From an uncultured Acetatifactor sp. (GTDB lineage: Bacteria; Bacillota; Clostridia; Lachnospirales; Lachnospiraceae), in NCBI GenBank assembly GCA_947588705.1, contig CANPYT010000003.1:1-64000 (forward strand): a DNA stretch of 64,000 bases. Reading direction: 5' to 3'. Below are positions 1 through 8,715 of the stretch, in pieces (the first letter of the stretch is position 1; every line of letters starts with the position of its first letter). Position numbers and translations under genes: made by a program. Under the pieces are notes generated by a model that worked only from the letters and a program-made list of their open reading frames with translations, had not been told where the DNA came from and searched no databases.

Positions 1-1005
1 AAATTTTCCTTCCCTCAAGCGCTGTCCTATACGCTGCGCATTTATTTTTAACTTCTTATATTCCTTTTCCGACATAGTATCAATTCTTTCACGGATCTCA
101 AATAGGGATTCTACCGCAATTCCGCACTGATTCTCCAAAATAAAATCCGCCATTGCTGCTTGTTTCCATATCACAATTGGTATCCCACAAGCTAGGTATA
201 GAGAAGTTTTATGTGGATTGTTAATCTTCAGGTAGTCTCCATATTTTCCTATACAACTTTCCGCACTATCCCCGTCCCAAACAAGCCCAAAACTGCCGTT
301 AAGTGCATAAGGAAGTTCATCCGGCGCGTAGGAACCTTGATAATGAACATTTTTTCTCCCATCATCGATATAACCGACGCCAAACAAATTAAATTCACAT
401 TCATTTGGTAAATGATATAGATACTGTGTTTTTTTAGGATCAAGATTTCCAGCAATAATAATAGGCTTTTCTTTTCTAATGTTATTACTATCAATTTGAT
501 TTCTTTGGAAGTGCGGCAATAAATAATCAAAAATTTGCAAAGAAATCAATTTTGATTCATCTAGTTTTAATCTCCGCGCCATATGGTCATTATGTACAAT
601 CATCTTGGTGACTGAATTTAACACTTTAGGTTCTGTAATCGAATAAATAAGTTTCTTTAACCCTTTTTTCTCAACTAATATAACAAGGTCATGTACAATC
701 AGAATAATTTTTACCCCTTTTTGCGATATTCTGTGTAAACATTGCGAAAGGAAAACCGTATTCTCAAGCGGCGGATATTGTACAACAAGTTGATCACCTT
801 GTTTCAAGATGGATAGTGTTTTTTCCCATACATCACGATACACAATATTACGCGTATACTTATGTATACCTTTATGATTTGATTGCTGAATACTCAAAGG
901 GATAAAACCCATGAATTCCAAAATAGCGTTAATATCCCCCCGGGCCTTTCCCCATGCACCACGCATTTGACTTTCGTATGGAATTTCCCGCACATAATAC
1001 TTCAT
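1..1005 (-). CDS. Galactofuranosyltransferase/Gtf3-like glycosyltransferase (partial, 3' end outside window)
   Basis: This gene is missing from the ORF track because its stop lies beyond the left edge. I read 335 codons without a stop from ATG at 1005 (MKYYVREIPYESQMRGAW). A clear AGGAGG-type ribosome site sits about 7 bases upstream. The pattern (short N-terminal block, IVHDLV segment near residue 105, IVHNDHMAR, then VVWD-like LVWDGDS with KINNPHKTSLYLACGIPIV near the C-terminus) is that of the beta-1,6-galactofuranosyltransferase/Gtf3 family, which adds sugars from a nucleotide sugar to a lipid- or protein-linked acceptor in the cytoplasm. It is the most distal visible gene of the polysaccharide operon. 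The family call is by pattern recognition; donor sugar is unknown. ORF 249..530 is a shadow in another frame. Confidence 0.7.
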   Translation of the reverse strand, partial: MKYYVREIPYESQMRGAWGKARGDINAILEFMGFIPLSIQQSNHKGIHKYTRNIVYRDVWEKTLSILKQGDQLVVQYPPLENTVFLSQCLHRISQKGVKIILIVHDLVILVEKKGLKKLIYSITEPKVLNSVTKMIVHNDHMARRLKLDESKLISLQIFDYLLPHFQRNQIDSNNIRKEKPIIIAGNLDPKKTQYLYHLPNECEFNLFGVGYIDDGRKNVHYQGSYAPDELPYALNGSFGLVWDGDSAESCIGKYGDYLKINNPHKTSLYLACGIPIVIWKQAAMADFILENQCGIAVESLFEIRERIDTMSEKEYKKLKINAQRIGQRLREGKF

Positions 1006-1096
1006 ATTATATACCTCCGCTAATGCTTAGTGACTCCTATGATCAACCGTTTTTCTTGGGTTTTATTCATCGGGTTTCACTCCCGGCCAGCATCCA

Positions 1097-2143
1097 TCAA
1101 AACTGCTTTCTTGCAGCACCGTCAAACGGTTTCCCCTGGAAAACAATATTTTTATATTTTTCAAAATCATATAAAAATTCTGGCAGAGCCTTACAAATTT
1201 TATCCACATTCGCTTGTTCTTCCGGGTGCAAGCGAAGTAGTTGCGTATTGTTGATCGATCGTGCTGGATCGAACATTTTCTTTGGACGGGTATGGTTGTA
1301 TAAATGAAGAAAATTTTCTATTTTTTTAATACTTTGATCATAATTATAAACCATATCTTCAAAGTGAATATAAAGTACCCGTTCATTATCCGACTTATGT
1401 TTTCGTATAGTCCTGTAATAGACAATAAACTTATCTACATCGTCGACTGGAGAAAATTTAAAATTAGGATCTTTTGTAAACTTACCTGCCAGATACAAAT
1501 CCCTGGGATCTTTGTCCACCACAATGGCATACGAATCAGCGTAAAACTTCAAACTGTCGCCCGGATTATTACCTGAAAACGGTTGGTCTAGACAAATCGG
1601 CTTCTTCATATCTGCTCCCATTATTTCAAGTATCGCAGATGTATATGCTCTTGCCGCATCGTAAAAATTTTCCGGCTCAACGGAAAAATATTTATTTGCG
1701 CATGGCCACAAGTAAACCCTGTGCCCGACGATTTTTTCAATGATCTTTGGCATGATGATTTTCTTTGACGCAAACGCAAAGATATCCCTCATCATATGCC
1801 CTGTACATACATCAGCCGTATATAATCCTCTGAATTGGAACTGTGTGATTTCATCAATAAAACGTCTGCTCAATTCATAGAATTCTTTTCCATTGCACGG
1901 TTTATGGATAAACGGAACCATATAGGACTTCGAGATTCGCAAAAAGCGTTTAATCGCCGCATCACATGATTCCCCTTTGGTGTACTGTTTCATCAAATGG
2001 TATTCCAGATCCTCAAGTCCATCTACACGATAGCTCATCCAAGATTCAAAAGTGTCATAAACTTGAACATCCTCATATTCCTGTAACAGATCGGATATTA
2101 CAGAAGAACCCGTAGCGCCATACCCGCAGGCCCCTATAACCAT
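1097..2143 (-). CDS. Sulfotransferase-like protein of the polysaccharide locus
   Basis: 348 aa. The N-terminus GACGYGATGSSVISDLL looks like a 5'-phosphosulfate-binding loop. A second block, YAIVVDKDPRDLYLAGK near residue 210, resembles the 3'-phosphate-binding motif (xxxRDPRDxx) of PAPS-dependent sulfotransferases. The length is normal for the family. Such enzymes move sulfate from PAPS to a hydroxyl group, here presumably on a sugar of the exported glycan. It lies between a Gtf3-like gene and an acyltransferase in the same operon, which fits a glycan-decorating role. The start ATG at 2143 has GGAGGG about 10 bases upstream. The first basic residue of the 3'-motif is Lys here, not Arg. A P-loop kinase-like protein of other function is the alternative. 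Confidence 0.55.
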   Translation of the reverse strand: MVIGACGYGATGSSVISDLLQEYEDVQVYDTFESWMSYRVDGLEDLEYHLMKQYTKGESCDAAIKRFLRISKSYMVPFIHKPCNGKEFYELSRRFIDEITQFQFRGLYTADVCTGHMMRDIFAFASKKIIMPKIIEKIVGHRVYLWPCANKYFSVEPENFYDAARAYTSAILEIMGADMKKPICLDQPFSGNNPGDSLKFYADSYAIVVDKDPRDLYLAGKFTKDPNFKFSPVDDVDKFIVYYRTIRKHKSDNERVLYIHFEDMVYNYDQSIKKIENFLHLYNHTRPKKMFDPARSINNTQLLRLHPEEQANVDKICKALPEFLYDFEKYKNIVFQGKPFDGAARKQF

Positions 2144-2180
2144 TGCATTTTCTCCCTCCCAGTACCTTTTTCAATTCTTG

Positions 2181-3314
2181 TTATGTCCCGTAAAATCTTT
2201 TGTTAATTGTTGTGTCGATTTTATGACAGAAAACTCCAAACTTTGACCGATTCAAAATCAATCGTTCCATTTTTTTGCGGATATTCTCAACAGCGCAGCC
2301 AACAATAAAGATTCCTATGGTTAAAGCGACGCTGTAAGGAACATATCCTTTTGTTTGGACCATGGCATCTAAAGCGAAAATCCCTCGCCAAAAAATGGGA
2401 ATTGTTGTTTCATGATTATGTAAAAGATATATGCCAAAGGTATTAGAGGCCATCTGGTTAATCCATTTGTTTTGCGGAATGTGCAAATTTTCAAATAGAA
2501 GAAACAAGCCAAAAGCCGCTGTCAGACATGGAAATGATGACATATCCCGGATGGTGGAATAGTTGTTTCTCATAAACACATTCCCTTGGACTCCCTTCTG
2601 ATACATCCAAATTTCGACTAAAAACATAAAGCCATATGAGCCCACAAAGAGGAGCAGCCCATAGAGTTTTACCCCCCCGCTCAACATTTTCATCCGAGGT
2701 TTCAAGTAGCGGATAAGCATGTATAAAAACGAAAACCATGCCGGTCCAAACATTAATAACTTAAACACAATCTTCACAAAGGTAGAATTGCCCAACAGCC
2801 TTCCATTGAAAGTCACAGTCGGCAAAACGGAAAAAACAAACATACCCACAAGAACGTGCACCAATCGGATGTTCCACTTTTCATACAACCTGTTCAATAC
2901 AGGCATAAGCAGAAGCAAAATCATATAGGAAGAAGCAAACCAATAACTTCTCCCCAAGATCGGCAGAAAGGACTTTACCCAAGTTTGCCATGAAATTTTG
3001 CTGGAAAAGACCACAGTATCCAACAAATTTAAAGCTAACAGGTAAAACAGGGTTTGTAACCACAAGCGTACAATTTTCTGTGAATCAAATCTTTTTTTGT
3101 CAACCAGAAAATAGAGACCGATGATCACAAATACGTTGGTTCCAAACTTCCCGCCCAACAAGAAAAACAGAGATACCATAATGTTTCCATTCAAGGTAAC
3201 CCCATCCAAAACACCACTTAAGGATACCACATGATTTAATATAATAAACAACATGGACAGCACTCTTAACAATTCCAAATTGCTTATCCTGTTCAATGTA
3301 CTTTCTTTTTCCAT
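2181..3314 (-). CDS. Acyltransferase 3 family membrane protein (O-acetyltransferase)
   Basis: 377 aa, about ten hydrophobic segments. The N-terminus NLELLRVLSMLFIILNH is the classical start of acyltransferase family 3, with the family Arg and His residues. A second family-typical segment, SNTFGIYLLHNH, appears near residue 290. Members transfer acyl groups, usually acetyl, to sugars across or at the membrane. In this operon it most likely O-acetylates the repeat unit; a role as a Wzy-like polymerase is less likely but not excluded. Its start lies inside the upstream glycosyltransferase gene (22-bp overlap), so the two are translationally coupled. Confidence 0.8.
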   Translation of the reverse strand: MEKESTLNRISNLELLRVLSMLFIILNHVVSLSGVLDGVTLNGNIMVSLFFLLGGKFGTNVFVIIGLYFLVDKKRFDSQKIVRLWLQTLFYLLALNLLDTVVFSSKISWQTWVKSFLPILGRSYWFASSYMILLLLMPVLNRLYEKWNIRLVHVLVGMFVFSVLPTVTFNGRLLGNSTFVKIVFKLLMFGPAWFSFLYMLIRYLKPRMKMLSGGVKLYGLLLFVGSYGFMFLVEIWMYQKGVQGNVFMRNNYSTIRDMSSFPCLTAAFGLFLLFENLHIPQNKWINQMASNTFGIYLLHNHETTIPIFWRGIFALDAMVQTKGYVPYSVALTIGIFIVGCAVENIRKKMERLILNRSKFGVFCHKIDTTINKRFYGT

Positions 3315-4312
3315 TTCAAATAGCCTTTATATGCGTTTCTGATAATACCCAGATAGGCGTAATGATGTTTTCGGATTAAGTGGAAGAATCTTTTTTCACC
3401 GATATACTGATAGATTCCTGGCGAACTTTCCTGAATTTTTTGCTCAAAATAACGGATATTATCTTTACTTTCTTTATATTTATCACACAAAAACCAGGTT
3501 CGGTAAAGCGCGCCGATGCTCATCGTGATTCGGTCTAAAATAAGAACACGTCTGTCTTCATCCAGCATCTGTTTTTCCTCAAAATGCTGCAATAGCGCAC
3601 ACAGGCTTAAGGCAACCGTTTCCTGCATTCCCACGTTTCTAAGCATATTTGCCTTGTTCACGCTGTTGTTTCCTGTACCCACACAGCGATACAGATACAC
3701 CTTATCATCGTAAAAGATATAATTTCGTGATACAGCGATGGCCCACACAATAAATTCCACATCCACATAATAACAATGTTCGGTAATGCGGGCATGATTT
3801 TGCCTGAGCAGCTCCGTCCTTATGCACATGGTGCTAAGGCCAAACAAGGACGAGTCTGTCGATTTGTCATAGTTCCTTTTCTGTCCTGCCGAAATACAGT
3901 CAAACACAGCATGATTGTGCGGATATCTGACTCCCTGTTCGTCCGTCCACCAGTAATCCGTTACCACAACGTCTGCATCGCATTTATGAAGTTTTTCAAT
4001 ATAATTTGAAAAAGCGTCTGGATCTACCGCATCGTCACCGTCCACGACTCGAAAATATTTTCCAGTCGCCAAGTCAATTCCTTTATTGATTGTCGAGCCA
4101 TGTCCACCGTTCTCTTTGGCGATATAACAAACAGACTCCGAATACATCTGCTGGAAGCGTTTCGCAATTTCGCCAGTTTGATCCTTCGAACCGTCGTCTA
4201 CCACCAGCACTTCAATCTCACCGATGTACCTTGCGTCACACAGAGATTTCAGCGTAGATTCCAGATATTTTTCTACGTTGTATGCCGCAATTACTACCGT
4301 CAAAACTTTCAT
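3293..4312 (-). CDS. Glycosyltransferase family 2 (GT-A fold)
   Basis: 339 aa. The GT2 N-terminus is intact: VVIAAYNVEKYLESTLKSL, then VLVVDDGSKDQT near residue 36, then the nucleotide/metal motif VVDGDDAVDPD near residue 90. The enzyme should move a sugar from a nucleotide donor to a lipid-linked intermediate on the inner face of the membrane. There are no obvious membrane segments. It overlaps the FAD-enzyme gene upstream by 4 bp and the acyltransferase downstream by 22 bp, so it belongs to one coupled unit. The donor and linkage cannot be told from sequence. Confidence 0.88.
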   Translation of the reverse strand: MKVLTVVIAAYNVEKYLESTLKSLCDARYIGEIEVLVVDDGSKDQTGEIAKRFQQMYSESVCYIAKENGGHGSTINKGIDLATGKYFRVVDGDDAVDPDAFSNYIEKLHKCDADVVVTDYWWTDEQGVRYPHNHAVFDCISAGQKRNYDKSTDSSLFGLSTMCIRTELLRQNHARITEHCYYVDVEFIVWAIAVSRNYIFYDDKVYLYRCVGTGNNSVNKANMLRNVGMQETVALSLCALLQHFEEKQMLDEDRRVLILDRITMSIGALYRTWFLCDKYKESKDNIRYFEQKIQESSPGIYQYIGEKRFFHLIRKHHYAYLGIIRNAYKGYLKWKKKVH

Positions 4313-5571
4313 CTTATCTCTCCATCACTAATCCGACTAGACAACTCTCTGGCCCGAAGAAAACAATCCTCCATAGAGCAATACGTCCATTCGCCGTAAC
4401 GCCCCGTCGTGTAGATATTGTTTTGTTCAAGCGATTTTCTTTTCTCCCCCACATACGCCATAGATTCTGCGGATATGTGGACGTAAGCCGGATCAATTAC
4501 AATGCTTTCATACGCTGTTACTTTATGTTTGTCAATCACACCGCATCTTTCAAGGTTAGAAAGTGTCTGCATATATTGTCCTGAAACATCTACTTCCTGG
4601 CTATGTTCGAATCCGATTTCTACATAAACACTGAGTTTATTTTGGCGCAGAATGTTATTATAAAACCCGACTCGATAGAAGTTCACGTCCTTATCAGGAT
4701 AATAGACCCAATGCAGCGAACGGTCGATTGACGGTCTGTCAAAACCGATATTAAATACCAGCACCTTATTCCAAGACAGACATTCTGGTATGCTCTCGCC
4801 CATTAATTCTAAAAGTTGAGGAAACGGAATCGAACTGACCAAATACTGATATTCATAAGTGTCTACTGTGGAAACAATACGTCTGCCAATAGGGTCTATG
4901 CTCAGCACTTCTTCATTCAGGTGGATTTTTTCTTTCCCTACTTGACACAATAAATAGTCAATGACTGTATAAGCACCGTCAACCGGATATATATAGTGGT
5001 CGTTATAAGAAACGTTGTTCCCATTTTTCATATTTTGGATAACCTCAGTCAAGTCCGCATATGGGAAAAAACGCCCCATCGCATCCTGATCCAGTTCATC
5101 TAGGTCGCAGGCATAAAGTTTTTCATTGTACGGAACCAGAAACCGATCACAGATTCCCTTGCCGAACTTTCCAAATAACATATCCTTAAATGATGTATAT
5201 ATCTCTTTTTCTTCTTTAAAAAAAAGATCATATAGACAGTCTATAAAGTCTTCCTTTTTTAATTGATGTATATTTTTTTGAAAAGGATAGTCGATCATTG
5301 AGTTTCGAAAATTAATTTTTGTGTTCTTAATTTGGCGAACACATTTACTCCCCTGAAGCACAGGTTCAAAATAGCGCCTGCTTTCTTCATTTTTAAAATG
5401 GAAAAAATGACCCGCAAAATCCCAAATATATTCTCCGCAGGCTTTGTGAGTCCTGCAAAGGCCACCCGCATCGCTTTCCTTTTCCAACACTACAAAATTA
5501 TTTGAATTTAAATTGCCCGCAAAAGCAAGACCGGATATGCCCGCTCCTAAAATGGCATATTTCACTTTCAT
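4309..5571 (-). CDS. FAD-dependent amine-oxidase/UDP-galactopyranose mutase-like enzyme
   Basis: 420 aa. The N-terminal Rossmann motif ILGAGISGLAFAG (residues ~7-19) followed by an acidic strand end (VVLEKESDAGGLCRT) marks an FAD-binding protein of the protoporphyrinogen oxidase/UGM-like superfamily. A GHFFHF segment near residue 55 and a late YTTGRYGEWTY segment are typical of members found in sugar-nucleotide clusters. Because a galactofuranosyltransferase-like gene is in the same operon, a UDP-galactopyranose-to-furanose mutase-type activity is an attractive guess, but the classical UGM active-site signature was not recognised. It overlaps the neighbouring GT4 and GT2 genes by 4 bp each. 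Confidence 0.65.
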   Translation of the reverse strand: MKVKYAILGAGISGLAFAGNLNSNNFVVLEKESDAGGLCRTHKACGEYIWDFAGHFFHFKNEESRRYFEPVLQGSKCVRQIKNTKINFRNSMIDYPFQKNIHQLKKEDFIDCLYDLFFKEEKEIYTSFKDMLFGKFGKGICDRFLVPYNEKLYACDLDELDQDAMGRFFPYADLTEVIQNMKNGNNVSYNDHYIYPVDGAYTVIDYLLCQVGKEKIHLNEEVLSIDPIGRRIVSTVDTYEYQYLVSSIPFPQLLELMGESIPECLSWNKVLVFNIGFDRPSIDRSLHWVYYPDKDVNFYRVGFYNNILRQNKLSVYVEIGFEHSQEVDVSGQYMQTLSNLERCGVIDKHKVTAYESIVIDPAYVHISAESMAYVGEKRKSLEQNNIYTTGRYGEWTYCSMEDCFLRARELSSRISDGEIR

Positions 5572-6794
5572 AACAACTCTCCCTGTCGATCCTCAATGTC
5601 CAGCGCCTGCATAAAATGGTGATAATATTGTGCAATAGTTTCAGGTCGGTAAATACATTTTGCAGTTTTTCCCTTAAGTTTGCACAGTTCCTCCGAATCA
5701 CTCAAATATTTATGAAGCTGTTCTCTTAACGTTTCCGTCAGATTTTCCGTGTCGAGAAGAACAGTGGCTTCCGTGACGTTTTCTGGCACTCCTCCTGTCC
5801 GGGTAGTAATAAGCGGCGTCCCAGAAGCAAGGCATTCAATCATACTCATACCACATGGTTCTTGCCATACAGACGGCAGGATACATAAATCCGCAATCTG
5901 GTAATATTGATACATTTTCGGATAGGGGATAAGACCAGTGAAAATAATTTTTCCACTTATTCTCTCTGTAATTTGCTTAAGCTGTTCTTCAAAACCATCT
6001 TTTATATCAATATTATAAAATGTGCTTCCTGTCACAAGGAGTGTATAACACTCCTCTTCCAGTCCTGATAAAGCTTCCAGTAATTCAAGAATTCCTTTTT
6101 CCTTCGCTATTCTCCCGGCAAACAATAAAACCGGACATCCCGGATCAATTCCAAGTTTCTTTTTCAGGGTGTCTTTCTCCTCCTGGCTAATTTTTTTTTC
6201 GAAAAGCTTTTCATCTATGGTGTTATGTACAGTTACATATTCTGTCGTCTGCATACCAATCAGTTTTTGAAAGCATCCCGTGATATAATCAGAAACTCCA
6301 ATGATTTTTTTTGCCTGACTCAAATAACTGTCGTATCCAAGTGTCTTTCCCAATTCATTATGTGCATGGTAATAAATCTTTCCCTTGTATTTTTCGAGGT
6401 TGTCACGATATTCTAGCGCACGAAACATGACAACATTATTTTCTAGGACAACCCGGCCATAAGAATGGGCTCTCAGTTCCTTTCCGACCTGCCGCATAAA
6501 CGCCATTCGCTGAAAGAAATATCGATAACTAATCAGATGTTTCTTTCTAAATATATTTTTTGCAAGAAAATAGATCATTCGATCAAGCACTTTTGTCAAT
6601 TTTCTTGTCTGAATCTGATTGATTTTTGTAAAGCGAAAAATTTCCCTGTTTTGATCCGCGCAAGAGTATACTGTAAAATCACACGCATGAAACCTTTCGT
6701 TTTCCTGGATCAGGTTATAAATGATATTTTCCACAGCTCCGCCCTTTGTCGGCGGAACCGGCAAATAACCGCTTGTAATGATAGCGACTTCCAT
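5568..6794 (-). CDS. Glycosyltransferase family 4 (GT-B fold)
   Basis: 408 aa from the ATG at 6794; the track start at 6806 is a GTG four codons earlier. I prefer the ATG because the GGGGGTG stretch upstream then acts as ribosome site. Early residues (GYLPVPPTKGGAVENIIYNL) hold the GT4 acceptor-side glycine motif. VLLFAGRIAKEKGI begins the C-terminal Rossmann domain, and EPCGMSMIECLASGTPLI is the E-x7-E donor-binding motif. It is a retaining glycosyltransferase of the polysaccharide repeat-unit assembly line. It follows the GT4 remnant after a short non-coding gap and overlaps the FAD-enzyme gene by 4 bp. Confidence 0.88.
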   Translation of the reverse strand: MEVAIITSGYLPVPPTKGGAVENIIYNLIQENERFHACDFTVYSCADQNREIFRFTKINQIQTRKLTKVLDRMIYFLAKNIFRKKHLISYRYFFQRMAFMRQVGKELRAHSYGRVVLENNVVMFRALEYRDNLEKYKGKIYYHAHNELGKTLGYDSYLSQAKKIIGVSDYITGCFQKLIGMQTTEYVTVHNTIDEKLFEKKISQEEKDTLKKKLGIDPGCPVLLFAGRIAKEKGILELLEALSGLEEECYTLLVTGSTFYNIDIKDGFEEQLKQITERISGKIIFTGLIPYPKMYQYYQIADLCILPSVWQEPCGMSMIECLASGTPLITTRTGGVPENVTEATVLLDTENLTETLREQLHKYLSDSEELCKLKGKTAKCIYRPETIAQYYHHFMQALDIEDRQGELL

Positions 6795-6895
6795 CCGTGG
6801 GTGCACCCCCTTCGTTTCTCTTTTATTACTGGAAACTTTTCCATCAGTCCTGTCTTCCTGATAATTTCAGAATAAGTGATTTATCCAGCAACCTT

Positions 6896-7309
6896 TTAAC
6901 TATAATTCGCTATCGTTCCAATCAACTCGCTATAATAATCCGCCCATCGTTTTGCCTGATATTTAATGTCAAACTTGTCAATTTGTCCTTCTTTTGTTCT
7001 TTGGTTGTCCTTTCTCCGGAGAACAGTTTCTGCCCATTGTGTGCTCCCTGCCTCAAGATTCAGGAATGTTACATCTTCAGTTATTTTAACCTCTTTGGTG
7101 ATACGATCAGACAGAATACAGGGCAGCCCGGCCACCTGAGCTTCTATGGCAACAACCGGCAAACCTTCATAACGCGATGGTAGCAAGAAAATATCCATCG
7201 CCTGGTAAAGCCGATTGACATCCTTTCTTGATCCTAGAAGATAAATGCACTTACGTTCTTCTCCCATCGTTGTTGCTGACTCATCTTTTTGCATTTTTAT
7301 TTTTTTCAT
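6896..7309 (-). pseudogene. C-terminal remnant of a GT4 glycosyltransferase (tandem duplicate)
   Basis: 137 aa. From residue ~22 on (YLLGSRKDVNRLYQAMDIFL, then SRYEGLPVVAIEAQ) it is clearly homologous to the last third of the upstream GT4 gene (LLGSRRDCERLYQAMDLLLF, SRYEGLGIVAIEAQ). It lacks the whole N-terminal acceptor domain and the first half of the donor domain, so it should have no transferase activity by itself. Its reading frame starts inside the last codons of the upstream gene (29-bp overlap) in another frame. The simplest history is a tandem duplication followed by deletion between the copies. It still has an open frame with the E-x7-E motif, so a small regulatory or structural role cannot be excluded. 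Confidence 0.75.
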
Positions 7310-8396
7310 AAAAATTCTCCAGATTCTTTACCTGTACACAAACGTCATAGGCTGCCATTCTTTCATTTTGAAGGTTTATTTCTCTTACAGACTGCAGTGC
7401 AGCTTCTTTCCAAGTCTGTAATCCTGCGGCAAGATCCAAAAACTCTATACCATCTGAAATTTGGGTTTCCACAGGAACATTCGTTGATGCAAGTACCCGC
7501 AAACCTCTTATTTGTGCCTCAATTGCCACTATGCCCAATCCTTCATACCTTGAGGGAAACAGCAACAGATCCATCGCCTGATATAATCTTTCACAATCTC
7601 TACGGCTGCCTAATAGCCGTACCCCCCCCGCATTTTCAGGCATACTTTCCACACGTGCACGAATGCGCTCAAAATCTTCTCCATCACCAATCATTAACAA
7701 CACGGACTCTGGATTTTGAGCATGGATACTCTGAAAGATATCAATCACAAAATCCTGATTTTTTTGATAACGAAAATTACCAACATGACCGATTACAAAT
7801 TTATTTTGCAACCCTAATTCATCTCTGACCTCATCGCGCACTTGTTTGTTAAAACGATATTTGTCCAGATCAATTGCATTGTTAAAAATAGTTACCTGAC
7901 CATTCCTCATTGCTCTCTTTCCAAACAGCCATTCTCCGGCAAGTTTGGAGCAGGCTGCATAGTGTGTTGCATATATTTTAGAAAATGGACGAAGCATATA
8001 TTTGAAGATGTTTTTCTTCCACTCTCCTGGAGCAGCAGTTGAATGACTGTGTGCGATGCGGATAGGCACACCAGCTTTCTTAGCAGCATAGAGAGGAAAC
8101 ACACTTAAACTGTTAATGTGGGAATGAACAATCTGATATCTGTTTTTACGAAAGATTGTTACAAGCGCAGGTATATATTGACCTAATTTTTGATATGGCG
8201 GAACAATATAAATTCGCCCACCCAGGTTTTTTATCTGATCCTGAAGAAACTGTGTATGAGTAGAATCAGCATCTACGATAAAATCAAACTGTATTTTTGA
8301 CCGATCAATATGTCGATAATAATTCATTACTACCGCCTCTACACCGCCATTAATCATTTTTCCCATGACCTGTGCTACACGTATTGGTTTCGACAT
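7281..8396 (-). CDS. Glycosyltransferase family 4, EpsF-like
   Basis: 371 aa from the ATG at 8396 (MSKPIRVAQVMGKMINGGVE); the track start nine codons earlier lacks a better ribosome site. GGVEAVVMNYYRHID and the HSHINSLSVFPLYAAKKAG segment match EpsF-type GT4 enzymes. VIGHVGNFRYQKNQDF starts the donor domain, and SRYEGLGIVAIEAQ is the E-x7-E motif. It is the first sugar-adding gene after the LoaP leader, so its expression is the one most directly exposed to LoaP control. The downstream remnant at 6896-7309 is derived from a relative of this gene. Confidence 0.88.
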   Translation of the reverse strand: MSKPIRVAQVMGKMINGGVEAVVMNYYRHIDRSKIQFDFIVDADSTHTQFLQDQIKNLGGRIYIVPPYQKLGQYIPALVTIFRKNRYQIVHSHINSLSVFPLYAAKKAGVPIRIAHSHSTAAPGEWKKNIFKYMLRPFSKIYATHYAACSKLAGEWLFGKRAMRNGQVTIFNNAIDLDKYRFNKQVRDEVRDELGLQNKFVIGHVGNFRYQKNQDFVIDIFQSIHAQNPESVLLMIGDGEDFERIRARVESMPENAGGVRLLGSRRDCERLYQAMDLLLFPSRYEGLGIVAIEAQIRGLRVLASTNVPVETQISDGIEFLDLAAGLQTWKEAALQSVREINLQNERMAAYDVCVQVKNLENFYEKNKNAKR

Positions 8397-8715
8397 CCTA
8401 TTTTTGCCCCATCTATATATCAACCATCAATATTATTTTGTAGTTATTATCATTTAGCCTCAAAAGACATTTTAATCTAACAACTCTAAGTTGTCCGTGA
8501 GACACCGTCTAACACGGATATATTTTTTCAATATATCTTTTTATAAAGGTCTAACTTAATACTTATTATGGCAATACCACCAAACATCATAGTACTAGGT
8601 TTCCTATTTTTCCCTTTCTCCGCCCTTCACAATTAGTATTGACGTTTTCAAAATTTTCTTATCATGATAGTAACAATAGTCATGATAGGTTGCAGTAATT
8701 TTTCTGCTTCATCCA
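8397..8715 (-). promoter_or_regulatory. LoaP-associated leader between loaP and the first GT4 gene
   Basis: About 320 bases without a gene. In transcript order it holds an 8-bp hairpin (arms at 8661-8668 and 8681-8688, no U-run after it), then three hairpins packed back to back at 8480-8537, then the GT4 ribosome site. A leader of this kind placed directly downstream of a loaP gene and upstream of long biosynthetic genes is the known arrangement for LoaP-type processive antitermination. That this particular leader is the LoaP target is an inference from position and structure. Confidence 0.55.
8494..8518 (-). promoter_or_regulatory. Bulged RNA hairpin, candidate LoaP recognition element
   Basis: In the transcript this reads as a 6-bp lower stem (UCCGUG with CACGGA), a 2-nt bulge (UU) on the 5' side, a 4-bp upper stem (AGAC with GUCU) and a GGU loop. 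It is followed without spacing by a second perfect hairpin at 8480-8494 (ACAACU/AGUUGU, loop UAG) and preceded by an AU-rich one at 8517-8537 (7 bp). LoaP proteins bind a structured RNA hairpin in the leader of the operon they control, so this bulged element is my candidate. No binding can be shown from sequence alone. Confidence 0.5.

Noticed and set aside
249-530. 93-aa minus-strand ORF at the left edge
   Set aside because: Lies in another frame of the open Gtf3-like gene that spans 1-1005.
8661-8688. Intrinsic terminator just after loaP
   Set aside because: The 8-bp hairpin has no U-run after it, so I list it only as part of the leader.
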